Source: Bacteroidales bacterium
GTDB taxonomy: Bacteria > Bacteroidota > Bacteroidia > Bacteroidales > VadinHA17
Reading direction: 5' to 3'
Assembly (NCBI GenBank): GCA_003162595.1
Contig: PMNJ01000298.1
Coordinates: 1 to 5,692, forward strand
DNA length: 5,692 bases
The number at the start of each line of letters is the position of its first letter. The stretch's first letter is position 1. The position numbers were made by a program, and so were the translations under genes. Positions 5,311 through 5,692 of this stretch are shown here, one piece after another. Below the pieces are notes generated by a model. It worked only from the letters and a program-made list of their open reading frames with translations. It was not told where the DNA came from and ran no database searches.

Positions 5311-5692
5311 ACAACCTGATTATCAGTTCTTTTAAGCTCCTTTTTGGAACATGATGATTTTTGTTTTTATCTCTCCAGTATTTCACATTGGCTTCTTTGA
5401 TATCTTCAATAATTACATTTTCAACAGGTTTCCCCAGGGCAATTATTAAAAGAGTATCAAAATTATCAGGAATTGAAAGTTCGTTGTTTAGTTCTTCGCG
5501 TTTAATTGATCCGATTATACATCCTCCAAGACCTGCATCAGTGGCTCCAAGCAAAATACTGTGTGCAGCGATTCCATGATCGACGCCAAATATGTCAGAT
5601 ATTGATTTATCTCCAAGAATAATAATATAAGCTGTCGGCCTCTCCCCTTTTTCTGGTCCCGGCCAATCCGTAAGATATCCGGCCCAGGCTAA
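5309..5692 (-). CDS. Nitroreductase-family FMN oxidoreductase, 5' end beyond the right window edge
   Basis: Members of this family use FMN and NAD(P)H to reduce nitro-compounds, quinones and related electron acceptors; the natural substrate here is unknown. The last 127 codons are in the window, in one open frame reaching the right edge; an internal TTG at 5554 is not the true start. The visible part opens LAWAGYLTDWPGPEKGERP, then YIIILGD, then DHGIAAHSILLGATDAGLGG (about 43-62 of the fragment), where the GLGG loop contacts the FMN phosphate. It continues with LIIALGKPVE and ends YWRDKNKNHHVPKRSLKELI, a tail typical of one Bacteroidota subgroup. The missing N-terminus, roughly 50-65 residues going by family length, should hold the conserved arginines that bind FMN. 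It is the upstream gene of a tight pair with the CarboxypepD_reg-like gene. Confidence 0.9.
   Translation of the reverse strand, partial: LAWAGYLTDWPGPEKGERPTAYIIILGDKSISDIFGVDHGIAAHSILLGATDAGLGGCIIGSIKREELNNELSIPDNFDTLLIIALGKPVENVIIEDIKEANVKYWRDKNKNHHVPKRSLKELIIRL

Noticed and set aside
5361..5579. 72-codon plus-strand frame opposite the nitroreductase
   Set aside because: It is antisense to conserved nitroreductase motifs and has no supporting signal.

Overview
This window reads as AT-rich chromosomal DNA from a Bacteroidota organism, probably of the Bacteroidales/Marinilabiliales/Flavobacteriia type. The pointers are a PorP/SprF-like outer-membrane protein, a PKD-repeat protein with a gliding-motility/type IX secretion (T9SS) type B C-terminal domain, a CarboxypepD_reg-like surface protein, AT-rich leaders that mostly lack Shine-Dalgarno sequences, and matches to the Bacteroidota promoter motif (TTTG / TAnnTTTG). 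There are seven protein-coding genes, two of them cut by the window edges. No tRNA, rRNA, CRISPR array or transposase was seen.

Left block (1-3377), all on the minus strand and read from right to left: an ECF sigma factor (2814-3377); 28 bases later, a membrane protein with a short cytoplasmic N-terminal domain, one transmembrane segment, two PKD domains and a T9SS type B-like C-terminal domain (1451-2785); a PorP/SprF family protein (265-1251); then a 222-base spacer with inverted and tandem repeats and a good -7 box, leading to the first 14 codons of another exported protein (1-42). The sigma and PKD genes look like a sigma/anti-sigma pair in which the sensor half has the shape of a T9SS substrate. 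The PorP-like protein next to it is the kind that elsewhere helps such substrates across or onto the outer membrane. This is the most interesting part of the window.

Middle (3378-4491): a 202-base divergent intergenic region with a plausible Bacteroidota promoter and a perfect hyphenated palindrome (AATGAC-N4-GTCATT) upstream of a full-length stand-alone proline dehydrogenase on the plus strand.

Right block (4492-5692): a 90-base convergent spacer built largely of degenerate 7-base and 6-base tandem repeats, followed by two closely spaced minus-strand genes: a nitroreductase-family flavoprotein cut by the right edge, and 7 bases downstream of it an exported CarboxypepD_reg-like protein of unknown role.

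All functions are read from motifs by eye. No database search was run.
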